Shown here one piece after another: positions 31,768-42,745 of a DNA stretch of 64,000 bases; the stretch's first letter is position 1, and each line of letters begins with the position of its first letter. Source of the stretch: Colwellia sp. Arc7-D (GTDB taxonomy: Bacteria; Pseudomonadota; Gammaproteobacteria; Enterobacterales; Alteromonadaceae). A program made the translations under genes and the position numbers. Location: assembly GCF_003061515.1 (NCBI RefSeq), contig NZ_CP028924.1, positions 2,418,001-2,482,000 of the forward strand, given 5' to 3'. The notes beneath the pieces were generated by a model, which saw only the letters and a program-made list of their open reading frames with translations, did not search any database and was not told the origin of the DNA.

Positions 31768-33525
31768 TTAATAGCCAATTGCTATGCCTTCTCGTCTAGG
31801 GTCAGCACCACCGTGCAATTTACCCTTTGATAACACAATCGCTTGAATGCCACTATTTAAGTCGCGCACTACCACCTTATGGCCTTTTTCTTCTAGTGCT
31901 GGTTTAAGTTCGACTAAATCTGTGCCTTTTTCTAGTGTGGTCACTTGATTACGATTAGTTATGCGTGGCAAATTAATCGCTGATTGAGGATCAAGTTGCC
32001 AATCAAGAATTGCGATCATAGTTTGTGCTACATAATTAATAATTCGACTGCCTCCAGGTGAGCCTATAACCATTTTTAAACCCTTATCTTGATTGAATAC
32101 CATCATAGGGGCCATTGAACTGCGTGGTCGTTTACCTGGCTCTAAACGGTTTGCCACCCATAGACCATTTTTTTTAGGGTCTAATGAAAAGTCAGTTAAC
32201 TGATTATTTAAAATAAAGCCTTCAACCATTAACGCTGAGCCAAAACCCATTTCAACACTGGTGGTCATCGAAATAGCATTGCCGTATTCATCAACAATTG
32301 AAATATGGCTGGTTGACGGTAATTCGTAAGCATTGTCATCGGCTTGTGCTAATGCTCCTTCAGGTTCGCCAGCAACAGCATTCCCCATATCTTTATCAAG
32401 ATTAATTAAGCTAGCGCGTTGAGCCAAATAACCTTTATCTATCAAGCCTTGAGTAGGAACATTAACAAAGCTACTGTCAGCAATATATCGATTACGATCA
32501 GCAAAAGCTAAACGCGAACTTTGAGTAAATAAATGAGCAAACTGAGGATCATTCATCGAATACTGTGCAATATCGAAATGCTCAAGCTGCCCTAACATTT
32601 GAATAATGGCAACACCACCAGAGCTTGGCGGTGCCATTCCACAAATTTGGTATTGTCTATAAGGGCCACATACTGCAGGTAATTCTTTCGCTTGATAGTT
32701 GCTCATATCAGCAAGGGTCAAACGGCCAGGTGCAATGGGTGACTGTTGTACTGCTGTAGTAATTTTCTTGGCAATCCAACCTTGATAAAATACTTTTGTG
32801 CCTTCTTTAGCAATACTACGATAAACAGCGGCAAGTTTTGGGTTCTTTAATAACTGCCCTGCTTTTATTGCCTTACCTTCAGGGAAGAAGTAGTTTTTTA
32901 TAGTTGGTAACTTTGTAATGCCAGGATTGAATTCCATCGCAACCAGTTTTTCTAACCTTGAGGAAACAATAAAGCCAGTTTCTGCCAGCTCAATTGCATC
33001 TTTAAACAGAACATTCCAAGGTAATTTACCATATTGTTCATGCGCTTTTTTTAGACCCGCTAATACACCAGGCACACCAACAGATTTACCTCCAACTACG
33101 GCTTTTATCCAAGGTATTGCTCGACCATTTTCATCTAAAAACATATCGCTGGTTGCTGCTGAAGGTGCGGTTTCTCTGCCATCAAAAGTCGTTAATTTTT
33201 GCGACTTTTTATCCCAGTGCAACATAAACGCACCGCCACCAATACCTGAAGATTGTGGTTCAACTAAGGTTAATACTAATTGCACAGCAATCGCTGCATC
33301 TACAGCACTACCACCTTGCTTTAGTATATTAAAACCTGCTTTGCTCGCATAAGGATTTGCTGAAGCAACCATGGCATGATCTGTCACCACAGTTTTTTTA
33401 ATTATTAAGCCCGTAGCGGCTTCTGGTTCGCGGTCTTGTCTTTTTGTATCTGGCGCGGCGGTTGCACATAAACTGGTGGAGATAAAGAGTAAAGAGAAAA
33501 GCCCTTTAGTGACTAAATTTGACAT
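31768..33525 (-). CDS. ggt: Gamma-glutamyltransferase
   Basis: 585 residues with a signal peptide (about 1-23), so periplasmic. An Ntn-type enzyme that hydrolyses glutathione and other gamma-glutamyl compounds or transfers the glutamyl group. It is made as a precursor that cuts itself before the catalytic threonine, here in PSTSHISIVDEYGNAISMTTS. Other landmarks: ANPYASKAGFNILKQGGSAVDAA at the N-terminus, GGGAFML, and RPRSSMAPMMVF plus GSPGGSRIINYV near the C-terminus. Full length. Confidence 0.95.
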   Translation of the reverse strand: MSNLVTKGLFSLLFISTSLCATAAPDTKRQDREPEAATGLIIKKTVVTDHAMVASANPYASKAGFNILKQGGSAVDAAIAVQLVLTLVEPQSSGIGGGAFMLHWDKKSQKLTTFDGRETAPSAATSDMFLDENGRAIPWIKAVVGGKSVGVPGVLAGLKKAHEQYGKLPWNVLFKDAIELAETGFIVSSRLEKLVAMEFNPGITKLPTIKNYFFPEGKAIKAGQLLKNPKLAAVYRSIAKEGTKVFYQGWIAKKITTAVQQSPIAPGRLTLADMSNYQAKELPAVCGPYRQYQICGMAPPSSGGVAIIQMLGQLEHFDIAQYSMNDPQFAHLFTQSSRLAFADRNRYIADSSFVNVPTQGLIDKGYLAQRASLINLDKDMGNAVAGEPEGALAQADDNAYELPSTSHISIVDEYGNAISMTTSVEMGFGSALMVEGFILNNQLTDFSLDPKKNGLWVANRLEPGKRPRSSMAPMMVFNQDKGLKMVIGSPGGSRIINYVAQTMIAILDWQLDPQSAINLPRITNRNQVTTLEKGTDLVELKPALEEKGHKVVVRDLNSGIQAIVLSKGKLHGGADPRREGIAIGY

Positions 33526-33655
33526 GATGTTCCTTAATAGAGCGTTATGAGAAGCTAATAGAGACTAGCTGGGTTTATAAATGCGCCAGCTTGGTGTGAG
33601 TACATTAGCAGTATCGAATTAATATTTAAACTTACCTATTACCCATTTTTTAAAA

Positions 33656-34369
33656 TTAATGATTAGATTGATTAAATGATCGTTGAAATTCATTAAACTT
33701 AACAAAGCTACTTAACAGGTTTTGATATTTTTCAGGGGCATTTTCCAAACGTGCTAATGCATGACAACAAGCTTCCAAAGAGGAGAGCGCGTTATCTTTT
33801 TTAGTCTTTCTTATTTGATAAAGACTCGTTATTCCTTGCGGTAAAACAATATGTTTTATTTGCTGCAAACAAGGGTTGAGCATAAACATTCGATAAGCTT
33901 TTTTCCATGTGCCATCGAGTATAATTATGCATTCAATATCAGCCAATACGCCATTTGTAAGTGTTTTGGTGCTTTCATCTTCAACACCACATTTAACAGT
34001 ACTTTTAACTTCACTTTCAACTTCACTTTCAACATCACTTTCAACATAATTGTCAATATTGAGTGTTGCTGGCTTTAGCGCTGAATAATTTAATAGTGAT
34101 GCCTGCTCGCTGGGATATAACAGTGCTGTTTTATCAGCATAATGTTTAAGTCGCAGTGATAATACAGCAGAGTCATCAAAATTTTCACCAACAATAACTT
34201 CACATTTCGCAAGCGACTGCTTTAATAAACTCACCGTGCCTTTACTTTGGCCAACTTCACTGGGATGTTGCAGTATAATAACCGAAATATCATTTTCAAT
34301 ACTTACTGCAAACTTGCAAATACAGGCCTTTGTCGGGCGCTGACATTCTTGACATAAAGCTCTGGACAT
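33656..34369 (-). CDS. DTW-domain tRNA-uridine aminocarboxypropyltransferase with in-frame repeat insert
   Basis: 237 residues. DTW-domain enzymes such as E. coli TapT add an aminocarboxypropyl group from SAM to tRNA uridine 47. An N-terminal four-cysteine metal site (Cys6, Cys9, Cys16, Cys18), the HPSEVGQSKGT motif and the signature LDGTWKKAYRMFMLNP are present. Residues about 107-135 form an acidic repeat (VESDVESEVESEVKS) encoded by 12-bp tandem repeats, an insert not typical of the family. No operon partner. Confidence 0.88.
   Translation of the reverse strand: MSRALCQECQRPTKACICKFAVSIENDISVIILQHPSEVGQSKGTVSLLKQSLAKCEVIVGENFDDSAVLSLRLKHYADKTALLYPSEQASLLNYSALKPATLNIDNYVESDVESEVESEVKSTVKCGVEDESTKTLTNGVLADIECIIILDGTWKKAYRMFMLNPCLQQIKHIVLPQGITSLYQIRKTKKDNALSSLEACCHALARLENAPEKYQNLLSSFVKFNEFQRSFNQSNH
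34005..34055. repeat. 12-bp tandem repeat inside the DTW gene
   Basis: About four imperfect copies of acttcactttca. The unit is a multiple of three, so copy-number changes keep the frame. Confidence 0.85.
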
Positions 34370-34625
34370 TTAATTAAAATAACTAAAAAATAAAAGCTAA
34401 GTTTACGTAAGTTTGTCGTCGAGTTTAAGTCATTTATTAAATTACTTTTAATACCTATTAGCTTTTAAGATTGGACAAGTTTCGAGTAAAGCACACAATA
34501 TCGTAGTTTTGAGCTAAGCAAGTTATCTATAGCCTTAAAAATCTTGTGTTTATAAACCGAGTGCCAACTGTTAAAGTCAGCTATCTCTTATTTGTCTTAT
34601 ATTTTTACAGAAAATAATAAAACAC

Positions 34626-35225
34626 ATGCTGCAATTAAAACCGTTCCCCATAAAAACAACTCAATTTATTGGCCCATTGTTAGTATTGATATTCGCTCTA
34701 TTAGCCTTTATTTTTGATGACCAAACGTCAGACTTATTAATTTATAATCGTAGATTAATTATTGAAGGTGAGTATTGGCGTTTAATTACTGGCCATTTTT
34801 TTCACTCAAATGGTAATCACTTCATGCTCAATGCTGCCGCTGTAGCTCTACTTTGGGCGTTACATGGTCAATATTACCATTATAAAAGTTACCTCATTAT
34901 TTTTATCGTCAGTGCTCTTATTTGTAGCCTTGGTATGTTCTGGTTTGCACAAAACATCACACTTTATGTTGGGCTATCAGGTGTATTACACGGCTTTTTT
35001 GTTTGGGGAGCATTAATGGATATTAAGCATAATGAGAAAACAGGCTACTTATTATTAATAGGCGTAATAGCAAAAATTATTCATGAACAAATTTATGGTG
35101 CTAGCGCTGATGTAGAACAACTTATCGGGGCAAGTGTTGCCACCGACGCACATTTATATGGTGCTATCGGTGGTTTAGTTGTATTTACTGTGGCTTATTT
35201 CAATGCTAAACGAACTAATGTTTAG
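34626..35225 (+). CDS. rrtA: Rhombosortase (GlyGly-CTERM processing protease)
   Basis: 199 residues with about six transmembrane helices. Rhombosortases are rhomboid-like serine proteases that process proteins bearing a GlyGly-CTERM tail, in organisms with type II secretion. The catalytic serine is in GLSGVLHG (helix 4) and the histidine in DAHLYGAIGG (helix 6). The GHFFHSNGNHFMLN segment replaces the rhomboid HxxxN motif. The 3' end overlaps the convergent FMN protein gene by 11 bp. No clear GlyGly-CTERM substrate was found nearby. Confidence 0.85.
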   Translation: MLQLKPFPIKTTQFIGPLLVLIFALLAFIFDDQTSDLLIYNRRLIIEGEYWRLITGHFFHSNGNHFMLNAAAVALLWALHGQYYHYKSYLIIFIVSALICSLGMFWFAQNITLYVGLSGVLHGFFVWGALMDIKHNEKTGYLLLIGVIAKIIHEQIYGASADVEQLIGASVATDAHLYGAIGGLVVFTVAYFNAKRTNV

Positions 35226-36702
35226 GTTGGCTATAAGGATGAAGCTTATCAAGTGCAACGGATAAACCGTTGTCTTGAATCACACGCAGATGATTACGGT
35301 CTAATTTTCTTGCATGTTTAACCCCACACGAATGCGCTAATAAGCCTACACCATATTGAATATACTTATGGTAGTTAGCCACACGCTCGGCTTTACTTAT
35401 TGGGTCTAAACCTTGTTGTAGTTTAGGATTATGAGTTGTTATACCGGTAGGGCAAGTATCTTTGTTACACTGCATCGCTTGAATACAACCTAAAGAAAAC
35501 ATAAAGCCCCTAGCTGAATTGACTGCATCGGCGCCAACGGCTAATGCCCATGCAACTTTTGATGGTGTGATCAGTTTACCTGCACAAATAATTCGAATGT
35601 GTTCACGTAAACCATACTCAACCAATAAGTTTACCACCAGAGGTAAACTTTCTTTTAACGGCAAGCCAACATAATCCATTAACGGTTGAGGTGCTGCACC
35701 TGTGCCGCCGTCGGCACTGTCTATAGTAATAAAGTCAGGAGCAAACTCAGCCCCTTGAAGATTAATTTCCTCAAGTAAATCTCTCAACCATAACGACTCA
35801 CCAATAACCGCTTTAAATCCAACAGGTTTGCCTGTTACGTTACGAATTCGATTGACCATGGTTAAAATATCTTTAACCGATTTAATATCTGGGTGGGCAT
35901 TGGGGCTAATTGAGTCTACGCCAACTTTAATACCCCGTATTGCGGCGATTTCTTCAGTTACTTTTTTACCGGGTAATATACCGCCCTTACCGGGCTTAGC
36001 ACCTTGACTCATTTTTATTTCAAACATTTTTATTTGTGGTTTAGCCGCTAGTGCTGCCAACCTTTTATCACACAACTGACCATGTTCATCTCTAACGCCA
36101 TATTTTGCGGTACCAATTTGAAAAATAAGATCAGCTCCACTAGCTAAATGGTAGTTGCTAACACCACCCTCACCTGTATTTAACCAACAACCTGCTTTCG
36201 CCGCACCGTCTGATAGCGCTTTAATGGCAGGTGCTGATAATGATCCAAAACTCATGGCTGAGATGTTAAAAATTGAGTCGGTACTATAAGGCTCTTTACA
36301 GTGAAGACCAAAGGTAATACTACTTGGCGACACCGCATCTTCTTCGAGCGTTGGAAAGGCACAATTCATAAACATAATAGTACCCGGTGGTTCTAGGTTT
36401 CTTGTTGAGCCAAAAGCTACCGTGCGATCTATATCTTTAGCCGCGCGATAAACCCAGCTTCTTTCAGCTCGATTAAAAGGCAGTTCTTCTCTGTCCATGG
36501 CGAAAAAATATTGTCGGAAAAACTCACCCTGTTTTTCAAATACATATCTAAAGCGGCCAATAACCGGATAATTACGGCGTATGGCCTGTTTATTTTGTGT
36601 TTTATCTACAATATACATGTAAATAATTGCGCATACGCCTAACGCCAGCAGCAATATAAATATAGCGGATAGTGTTTCTAAATAACCAAGCATATTGTCC
36701 AT
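35215..36702 (-). CDS. FMN-binding glutamate synthase family protein
   Basis: 495 residues. One N-terminal transmembrane helix (about 8-30), then a GltB-central/FMN-binding domain: YSTDSIFNISAMSFGSLSAPA, AKPGKGGILPGKKV, TIDSADGGTGAAPQPLMDYVG. The iron-sulfur cysteine cluster is CNKDTCPTGITTHNP. It lacks the glutaminase domain of full glutamate synthase. Its physiological reaction is not established; some relatives act on glutamate, others are membrane-linked redox proteins. Confidence 0.9.
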   Translation of the reverse strand: MDNMLGYLETLSAIFILLLALGVCAIIYMYIVDKTQNKQAIRRNYPVIGRFRYVFEKQGEFFRQYFFAMDREELPFNRAERSWVYRAAKDIDRTVAFGSTRNLEPPGTIMFMNCAFPTLEEDAVSPSSITFGLHCKEPYSTDSIFNISAMSFGSLSAPAIKALSDGAAKAGCWLNTGEGGVSNYHLASGADLIFQIGTAKYGVRDEHGQLCDKRLAALAAKPQIKMFEIKMSQGAKPGKGGILPGKKVTEEIAAIRGIKVGVDSISPNAHPDIKSVKDILTMVNRIRNVTGKPVGFKAVIGESLWLRDLLEEINLQGAEFAPDFITIDSADGGTGAAPQPLMDYVGLPLKESLPLVVNLLVEYGLREHIRIICAGKLITPSKVAWALAVGADAVNSARGFMFSLGCIQAMQCNKDTCPTGITTHNPKLQQGLDPISKAERVANYHKYIQYGVGLLAHSCGVKHARKLDRNHLRVIQDNGLSVALDKLHPYSQPKH

Positions 36703-36853
36703 GTTTTACTCTTTATTTTAACTTATGTTCAATAGTTTATATTAAGTTTGCGTAACTTACGTAACTTACGACTGCTATTTATTAAACGATAAAGTTAAGT
36801 TTTATCAACATTAAGTAAATTCACGCAATGTTTGATAGCTTCATTTGTGATAA

Positions 36854-36884
36854 TAAAAAGGCCTCAGATGAGGCCTTTAACAGT
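36854..36884 (-). terminator. Terminator of the S9 peptidase gene
   Basis: AAAGGCCTCATCTGAGGCCTTT on the coding strand followed by TTATTATC; perfect stem. Confidence 0.85.
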
Positions 36885-36900
36885 GTATAAGCTTTAACGC

Positions 36901-39375
36901 TTAAAGCGTATTTTCAAACAACTTATAAATTCTACGATATTCATTTAACCAAGAACTTGGCTGTACAAAACCATGCGGCTCTACCGGATAAATAGCGGTT
37001 TCAAAATCTTGCTTTTCTAGCTCAATTAAACGTTGTACTAAACGTACCGTGTCTTGAAAGAAAACATTATCATCAACCATTGGAGCATTGATAAGTAAAG
37101 GTTTCTCTAGGCCTTCTGCAAAGTAAATTGGTGAGCTACGCTCATAAGCGATAGGGTCATCAGCGGGTGTATTTAAAATGTTGGCGGTATATCCGTGATT
37201 GTAATATGCCCAATCTGACACTAAACGTAATGCTGATCCAGATTGGAATAACTCGGGGTCAGTAAACATCGACATCAAGGTCAAGAAACCGCCATAAGAG
37301 CCACCATAAGTACCTACTCGTTTAGCATCAACATTGGCATTTTCAACCAACCAATTTACACCATCGCGCATATCTTGTACTTCTGGCTTACCCATATGTC
37401 GATAAATAGCGGTTCGCCAGTCACGGCCATAACCTTTTGATGCGCGGTAATCCATATCAATAACCACGTAACCTTGTTGTACTAACATGCTATGGAACAT
37501 ATATTCACGAAAGTAACCTGACCAACCTAAGTGTGAGTTTTGCAGGTAACCGGCACCATGACTGAACATTACCGCTTTATTTTTAGTGTTATTTTGATCA
37601 TACCCTTTAGGTAAATACACTTTTGAATAAATAGGCTGCTCTTGGTGTGAAGACTCAATCGCGACTACATTGGGTGCAGACCATGGCATAGCCATAAACG
37701 TTTCAGATACAGTGTGAGTTATTTGAATTGCTTCGCTGTTGCTCGCTAATTCTTTAATATAAAGTTCAGGCGGCATGGTGATTTTTGAATGCTGAACTAA
37801 AAGTTTAGATTCATCTGGACTAAGGGCGTAATCATTCATGCCCCCTAAATCAGTTAACGCTTTGACCTTACCAGAGGCTAAATCAACGTTATAGATCTCA
37901 TAAATTCCAGGATGTTTTTTATTAGCCTTAAAGTAAATTGTTTTCTCATCAGCAGATAGAGTTAAATCATTAACTTCATAGCTTCCTGATGTTAAAGCCT
38001 TGGCTTTGCCGTTAATAGGCTTAACATATAATTGTGCGTAGCCACTTTCTTCAGAAAGATAATATAAACTGCTAGAGTTACTTAACCATCCCATTTCGTT
38101 GAAGGTGTAATTAATCCAAGCATCGTCATGTAAACGGTGCTGAGAAACTAACGCTTTTTTCTCTAAATCAACGGTGGCAATCCAGCGGTCTTTGTTATCC
38201 CAAGCTTCCAACATTACAGCAACTTGCTTGCCATTTTTTTGCCATTGAATAGGATCCCAAGCTTGCATTACATGAATATTACGTGCTGATTTTTTAGAGG
38301 TGTATGTTTTTCCTTCACGAGCGTAGTTTTCTTTACGAACACTGGCGAGTACATCTTCATCAAAACCTGGCAAACTGTCGTAATTCAATAATGCTTTAGT
38401 GCCTTGGCTTAAATCGAGTATATAAAGTTGTTCAGCATATTGGCGGTTATCAGCGACACGGTTTCTCACCTTTTGTGCTTTAATATGGCCATCGCCAGCA
38501 ATATAGTTAGGCATTATATCGCTGTCATTTCGTGCTGACTTGTCTGATGCAACACTTACTACTAGCTTATCGCCAGCAGGAGAAAGGCTAGCATGCACAA
38601 CCTCGTTACCTTTACCGAAGTAAAAATTCGTTTGTGTTACAGTGCTATTTTTCACTCTTAACTGACGTTTTTGTTCTGCACGTAAATCTTTATTACGCTT
38701 TTGCAAAGCAATATATTCTATCAACTCATGCTGTTCGTTAGCGATATAGTTTGGGGTATCTGTGGCTGCGCTTTCACCATCAGACATTTTTAAATTTGCT
38801 AATTCTATAATTTTTTGGCTATTCATATCATGTGCGTAAAAAACATCATCCACACGATATGCAACATTGCCATTAGTTAGAAACATGGCTGAATATTCAA
38901 CGGCAGAAGTATAGGTTAATTGCTGCACCGCTTGTGTAGCGAGCGTTTTAACAAAAACATTACCTTCAAAGGTATAAACTTCATGTGTTCCAGCGTTGTT
39001 TAATACCGCATTGGTGTCAGCCACAACATGCATTTGCGCTAACTTAACGGCGTCACCATTACCTTGGGTTGAAACATTTTTTTGTATTAAATCTCTTAAG
39101 GGATTACCCACTTGCTTTTGTTGATAATAAACAGTTTGGCTGTCATCGCCCCAGTACCATGATTCAGGAGAGCGACCGAACCAATCAGGATCAGACATAA
39201 TTTTTTCTAGGGTAATTGTCGTTGCACTTGCCGCGCCTGCAGCAGATGTTGCTAAAACACTAACAGGCGCTTCACTGGTCATAGCATTATTATCTAACGT
39301 AACCTTTTTCTGAGCTGTTGATGCACATGCGGCTAAAGAAAAACTAATAGCAGCAGCAATTAATTGTAGTTTCAT
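36901..39375 (-). CDS. S9 family (prolyl oligopeptidase / DPP-type) peptidase, lipoprotein
   Basis: 824 residues. The leader ends in AAC (Cys17), so probably a lipoprotein. A WD40-like beta-propeller (about 100-530) precedes the alpha/beta-hydrolase domain (about 560-824). Catalytic Ser in GSYGGFLTLM, Asp in PMVDDNVFFQ, His in VEPHGF. The fold and signature match marine S9 exopeptidases of the prolyl oligopeptidase group. Single gene with its own terminator. Confidence 0.9.
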   Translation of the reverse strand: MKLQLIAAAISFSLAACASTAQKKVTLDNNAMTSEAPVSVLATSAAGAASATTITLEKIMSDPDWFGRSPESWYWGDDSQTVYYQQKQVGNPLRDLIQKNVSTQGNGDAVKLAQMHVVADTNAVLNNAGTHEVYTFEGNVFVKTLATQAVQQLTYTSAVEYSAMFLTNGNVAYRVDDVFYAHDMNSQKIIELANLKMSDGESAATDTPNYIANEQHELIEYIALQKRNKDLRAEQKRQLRVKNSTVTQTNFYFGKGNEVVHASLSPAGDKLVVSVASDKSARNDSDIMPNYIAGDGHIKAQKVRNRVADNRQYAEQLYILDLSQGTKALLNYDSLPGFDEDVLASVRKENYAREGKTYTSKKSARNIHVMQAWDPIQWQKNGKQVAVMLEAWDNKDRWIATVDLEKKALVSQHRLHDDAWINYTFNEMGWLSNSSSLYYLSEESGYAQLYVKPINGKAKALTSGSYEVNDLTLSADEKTIYFKANKKHPGIYEIYNVDLASGKVKALTDLGGMNDYALSPDESKLLVQHSKITMPPELYIKELASNSEAIQITHTVSETFMAMPWSAPNVVAIESSHQEQPIYSKVYLPKGYDQNNTKNKAVMFSHGAGYLQNSHLGWSGYFREYMFHSMLVQQGYVVIDMDYRASKGYGRDWRTAIYRHMGKPEVQDMRDGVNWLVENANVDAKRVGTYGGSYGGFLTLMSMFTDPELFQSGSALRLVSDWAYYNHGYTANILNTPADDPIAYERSSPIYFAEGLEKPLLINAPMVDDNVFFQDTVRLVQRLIELEKQDFETAIYPVEPHGFVQPSSWLNEYRRIYKLFENTL

Positions 39376-39753
39376 AGTTTATTTTACTTATATTGGTTTA
39401 TTTATAAGGGGTCTGACTAAAGAATACTTATCTAAACGATTAAATAACTGTTAATAAATACGTTAATACTGTGAAAGTTATAAATTTGTTCATCAAAATA
39501 ATTACGCCTAGTTATACTAAGCTATGACTAAATATTCAATAAAACTAAGCGTTAACACGACCAATAACGAATTTTATAAGATGAAAGCCTGTCAATATCA
39601 GAAACCACGTTAAGCTTATTTAGGCTTAAGCTTTTATCTCTGTTATAATCGCGCGCCTTATCAATGTGAATGTACTGTAAATGATCATTGTTAGGCTATA
39701 AACGTGAATAAAATCACGCGAGTCTCTAGTATAAAAATTAATTTAGGTAATGT
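39376..39753. other. Divergent intergenic region with ygiQ promoter
   Basis: 378 bp between the S9 peptidase gene and ygiQ. A TATAAT at 39644-39649 is followed by GCGCGC, a -10 element with a GC-rich discriminator for ygiQ; the -35 is poor. The same TATAATCGCGCGC string precedes ybiT (43862). Nothing else was assigned. Confidence 0.6.
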
Positions 39754-42120
39754 ATGAACTTAGCTCCAACCCAGAAAACAACACCAAAACTATTCGATTA
39801 CCCTAAGTATTGGGCAGAATGTTATGGCACTGCGCCATTTTTGCCGATGTCTCGACAAGAAATGGATGTGTTAGGCTGGGACAGTTGCGATATTATTCTT
39901 GTAACTGGCGATGCTTATGTTGACCACCCTAGCTTTGGCATGGCGGTTATTGGTCGTATGCTTGAGTCGCAAGGCTTTCGCGTTGGCATAATTGCTCAAC
40001 CTGATTGGAAAACCAAAGACGCTTTCATGCAACTAGGTAAACCTAATTTATTTTTTGGTGTAACCGCCGGCAATATGGACTCGATGATCAATCGCTACAC
40101 CGCTGAACGCCGTATGCGTCATGATGATGCCTACACGCCTAACGATGAAGGTGGCAAACGCCCTGACCGCGCCGTAACCGCTTATACCCAAAAATGTAAA
40201 GAAGCCTACAAAGGCGTGCCTATTATTATTGGTGGTATCGAAGCGAGTTTACGCCGGGTAGCTCATTATGATTATTGGTCTGACAAAGTGCGTCAATCGG
40301 TACTGTTTGATTCGAAAGCTGATTTACTTATATACGGCAATGCCGAACGTCCGCTTATTGAAATTGCCCATCGCATTGCCAATGGCGACGATGTTAAAAA
40401 CATTACCGATGTACGTGGTAGCGCATTTTTAGCGAACCAAGTACTACCGGGTTGGAAAGGCATTGACTCACGTAGTATTGATAAGCCTGGGAAAATTGAC
40501 CCTATTTATAGCCCTTACCAAGATATGACCTCGCCTGATTGTGCAACAACATCGGCCGATGCTGCAGCTAAAGCCGCTGAAGAAATGGTAACAAATGCAG
40601 CGGAAAAAGATGTAACGAAAACAGCGCAACCTATTCAGTTAAGTGAGTTTAGAGCGGCTGCCCATAAAAATGTGTCGTGGGCAGACAAGAAAAAACCATG
40701 GGAAACTACTTATATTAACTTGCCAACCTTTGAGCAAGTAAGAGACAACAAAACCCTTTATGCCCATGCTTCACGTATTTTTCATCAAGAAGTAAACCCA
40801 ACGTCTGCCAAACCATTAGTACAAAAGCACGGTAGCCGCCTTATTTGGTTAAACCCGCCAGCAAAGCCGTTATCAGAAGCTGAAATGGATGGTGTATTTG
40901 GTTTACCTTATCAACGTGTACCTCACCCTTCATATGGTGATGCTAAAATACCTGCATACGACATGATCAAAACCTCAATCAATATTATGCGTGGTTGTTT
41001 TGGTGGTTGTACTTTCTGCTCTATCACTGAGCATGAAGGACGTATCATTCAAAGTCGTAGTGAAGATTCTATTATCGCTGAAATTGAAGATATTAAACTG
41101 AAAGTACCGGGCTTTACTGGCGTTATTTCCGATCTTGGCGGCCCTACCGCCAACATGTACAAATTGAATTGTAAAAGTGAGAAAGCTGAAGCAACTTGTC
41201 GTAAACCGTCATGTGTTTGGCCAACTATTTGTGGTCACTTAGATACCGATCATACTCCAACCATTAATTTATATCGCAGAGCGCGAAAAGTTAAAGGTAT
41301 TAAAAAAATTCTTATTGCTTCAGGCGTGAGATACGATTTAGCGATTGAATCCCCTGAATATGTTCAAGAGCTAGCAACTCATCATGTGGGTGGCTATTTA
41401 AAAATTGCCCCTGAACATACCGAAGAAGGGCCATTAAATAAAATGATGAAGCCTGGTATGGGCAGCTATAACAAGTTTAAAGAAATGTTCGATCATTACT
41501 CTAAACTTGCCGGTAAAAAGCAATATTTGATCCCCTACTTCATATCAGCGCATCCAGGTACTACCGATTTAGACATGGTAAACCTCGCATTATGGTTAAA
41601 AGAAAACGACTTTAAGCTCGACCAAGTACAAAATTTCTATCCGTCGCCTTTGGCAAACGCTACAACGCTTTATCACACTGAAATAGATTCATTGCGCAAT
41701 GTAAAAAAAGATAGCGCGTCTGTATCCGTACCAAAAGGCACAATTCAGCGCCGTTTGCATAAAGCGATATTGCGTTATCATGATCCTGCTAACTGGGGCA
41801 TTATTCGTGACGCTTTAACAAAAATGGGCCTTGCAAGAAAACTCATTGGTAGTAAGCCTGGTTGTTTAGTACCTAATGAAACAAGAAATGAAAGCCAACA
41901 GGTGCATTATAAAAATAACGGCAAAGGTAAAAATAATGCCTTAGGCAATAAAACCTCGCCGGGCCAAGAAAAGCGTTATGGTAAAAAGCCAGTAACCGCT
42001 AAAAAAGCTAAACCTGGCGATAAAGCTAAACAAGGTTTAACACGTTTTTCTGATAATCAATTTAGTGACAGAAAACCGACAAGCCCTGTAAAGAAAAAAC
42101 GTAGTAACAATCCGCGTTAA
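39754..42120 (+). CDS. YgiQ family radical SAM protein
   Basis: 788 residues. The radical SAM cluster motif [16 protein letters not shown] (CxxxCxxC) lies at about 415-430. The N-terminal domain (about 1-300, with [25 protein letters not shown]) and C-terminal DUF3362 region are the usual YgiQ layout. The basic, low-complexity tail (about 700-788) is common in this family. The reaction is unknown. Single gene with a strong terminator. Confidence 0.93.
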   Translation: MNLAPTQKTTPKLFDYPKYWAECYGTAPFLPMSRQEMDVLGWDSCDIILVTGDAYVDHPSFGMAVIGRMLESQGFRVGIIAQPDWKTKDAFMQLGKPNLFFGVTAGNMDSMINRYTAERRMRHDDAYTPNDEGGKRPDRAVTAYTQKCKEAYKGVPIIIGGIEASLRRVAHYDYWSDKVRQSVLFDSKADLLIYGNAERPLIEIAHRIANGDDVKNITDVRGSAFLANQVLPGWKGIDSRSIDKPGKIDPIYSPYQDMTSPDCATTSADAAAKAAEEMVTNAAEKDVTKTAQPIQLSEFRAAAHKNVSWADKKKPWETTYINLPTFEQVRDNKTLYAHASRIFHQEVNPTSAKPLVQKHGSRLIWLNPPAKPLSEAEMDGVFGLPYQRVPHPSYGDAKIPAYDMIKTSINIMRGCFGGCTFCSITEHEGRIIQSRSEDSIIAEIEDIKLKVPGFTGVISDLGGPTANMYKLNCKSEKAEATCRKPSCVWPTICGHLDTDHTPTINLYRRARKVKGIKKILIASGVRYDLAIESPEYVQELATHHVGGYLKIAPEHTEEGPLNKMMKPGMGSYNKFKEMFDHYSKLAGKKQYLIPYFISAHPGTTDLDMVNLALWLKENDFKLDQVQNFYPSPLANATTLYHTEIDSLRNVKKDSASVSVPKGTIQRRLHKAILRYHDPANWGIIRDALTKMGLARKLIGSKPGCLVPNETRNESQQVHYKNNGKGKNNALGNKTSPGQEKRYGKKPVTAKKAKPGDKAKQGLTRFSDNQFSDRKPTSPVKKKRSNNPR

Positions 42121-42151
42121 AGTTTAAGTTATTAATCTATTGATAAAAGTC

Positions 42152-42184
42152 AAAAAGCCTAGCGTTATCGCTAGGCTTTTTTTG
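42152..42184 (+). terminator. Terminator of ygiQ
   Basis: AAAAAGCCTAGCG, TTAT loop, CGCTAGGCTTTTTTT: perfect 13-bp stem with T run. Confidence 0.95.
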
Positions 42185-42745
42185 TTTGTGCTCCAGATAG
42201 AAACACCTTAAAACATTGTTCACCCAAACGTGATAGATACAGTTGTCCTCTCGAAATTGTGGGTTCACCCTCGCTTAATAAAATATCACAACATCAAAAT
42301 CTTAAATGGGTATCATCCTAATTTCTAAGAATTATTATTTTTATAGGTTTGAGTGAAAGAATTAAATAGTATTGCCTGTCCTATATTTTCAGGTATGAAA
42401 ACTACGTCATAAAAAGTCTCATCTATTTGACGTTTTCAAAGCTACTGCACCCATAAAACTCTTTTTAGAGCGTTAAGTCACAGTAACAGCTCTGTATATA
42501 ACTTGATTTAGTGGATTTTATATTCTGAATGGAAGATGCTGTTTAAAAAATAGCTACCCGTTTAAATCACTTAACAGTGTAAGCCATTTGCATGCTGATA
42601 GTAGCTTCGATAGTTTATGTTTTAGGCGAGGTAACAACTTACGCTCATTTGCTACTTATTTGTGGTGGGCCATATAAAACTTGGGCTAATCTAGTGAAAT
42701 AAAGCTATGAGAAAGCGTTAAATATATAATTATTAGAGGTACATA
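42185..42745. other. Intergenic stretch without assignable features
   Basis: About 560 bp. No ORF with a plausible ribosome site, no rRNA/tRNA/attC-like pattern and no strong hairpin was found; it may only hold the promoter of the next gene. Confidence 0.5.

Noticed and set aside
33656..34369. DTW gene as pseudogene because of the repeat tract
   Set aside because: The frame is intact and the catalytic motif lies after the repeats.
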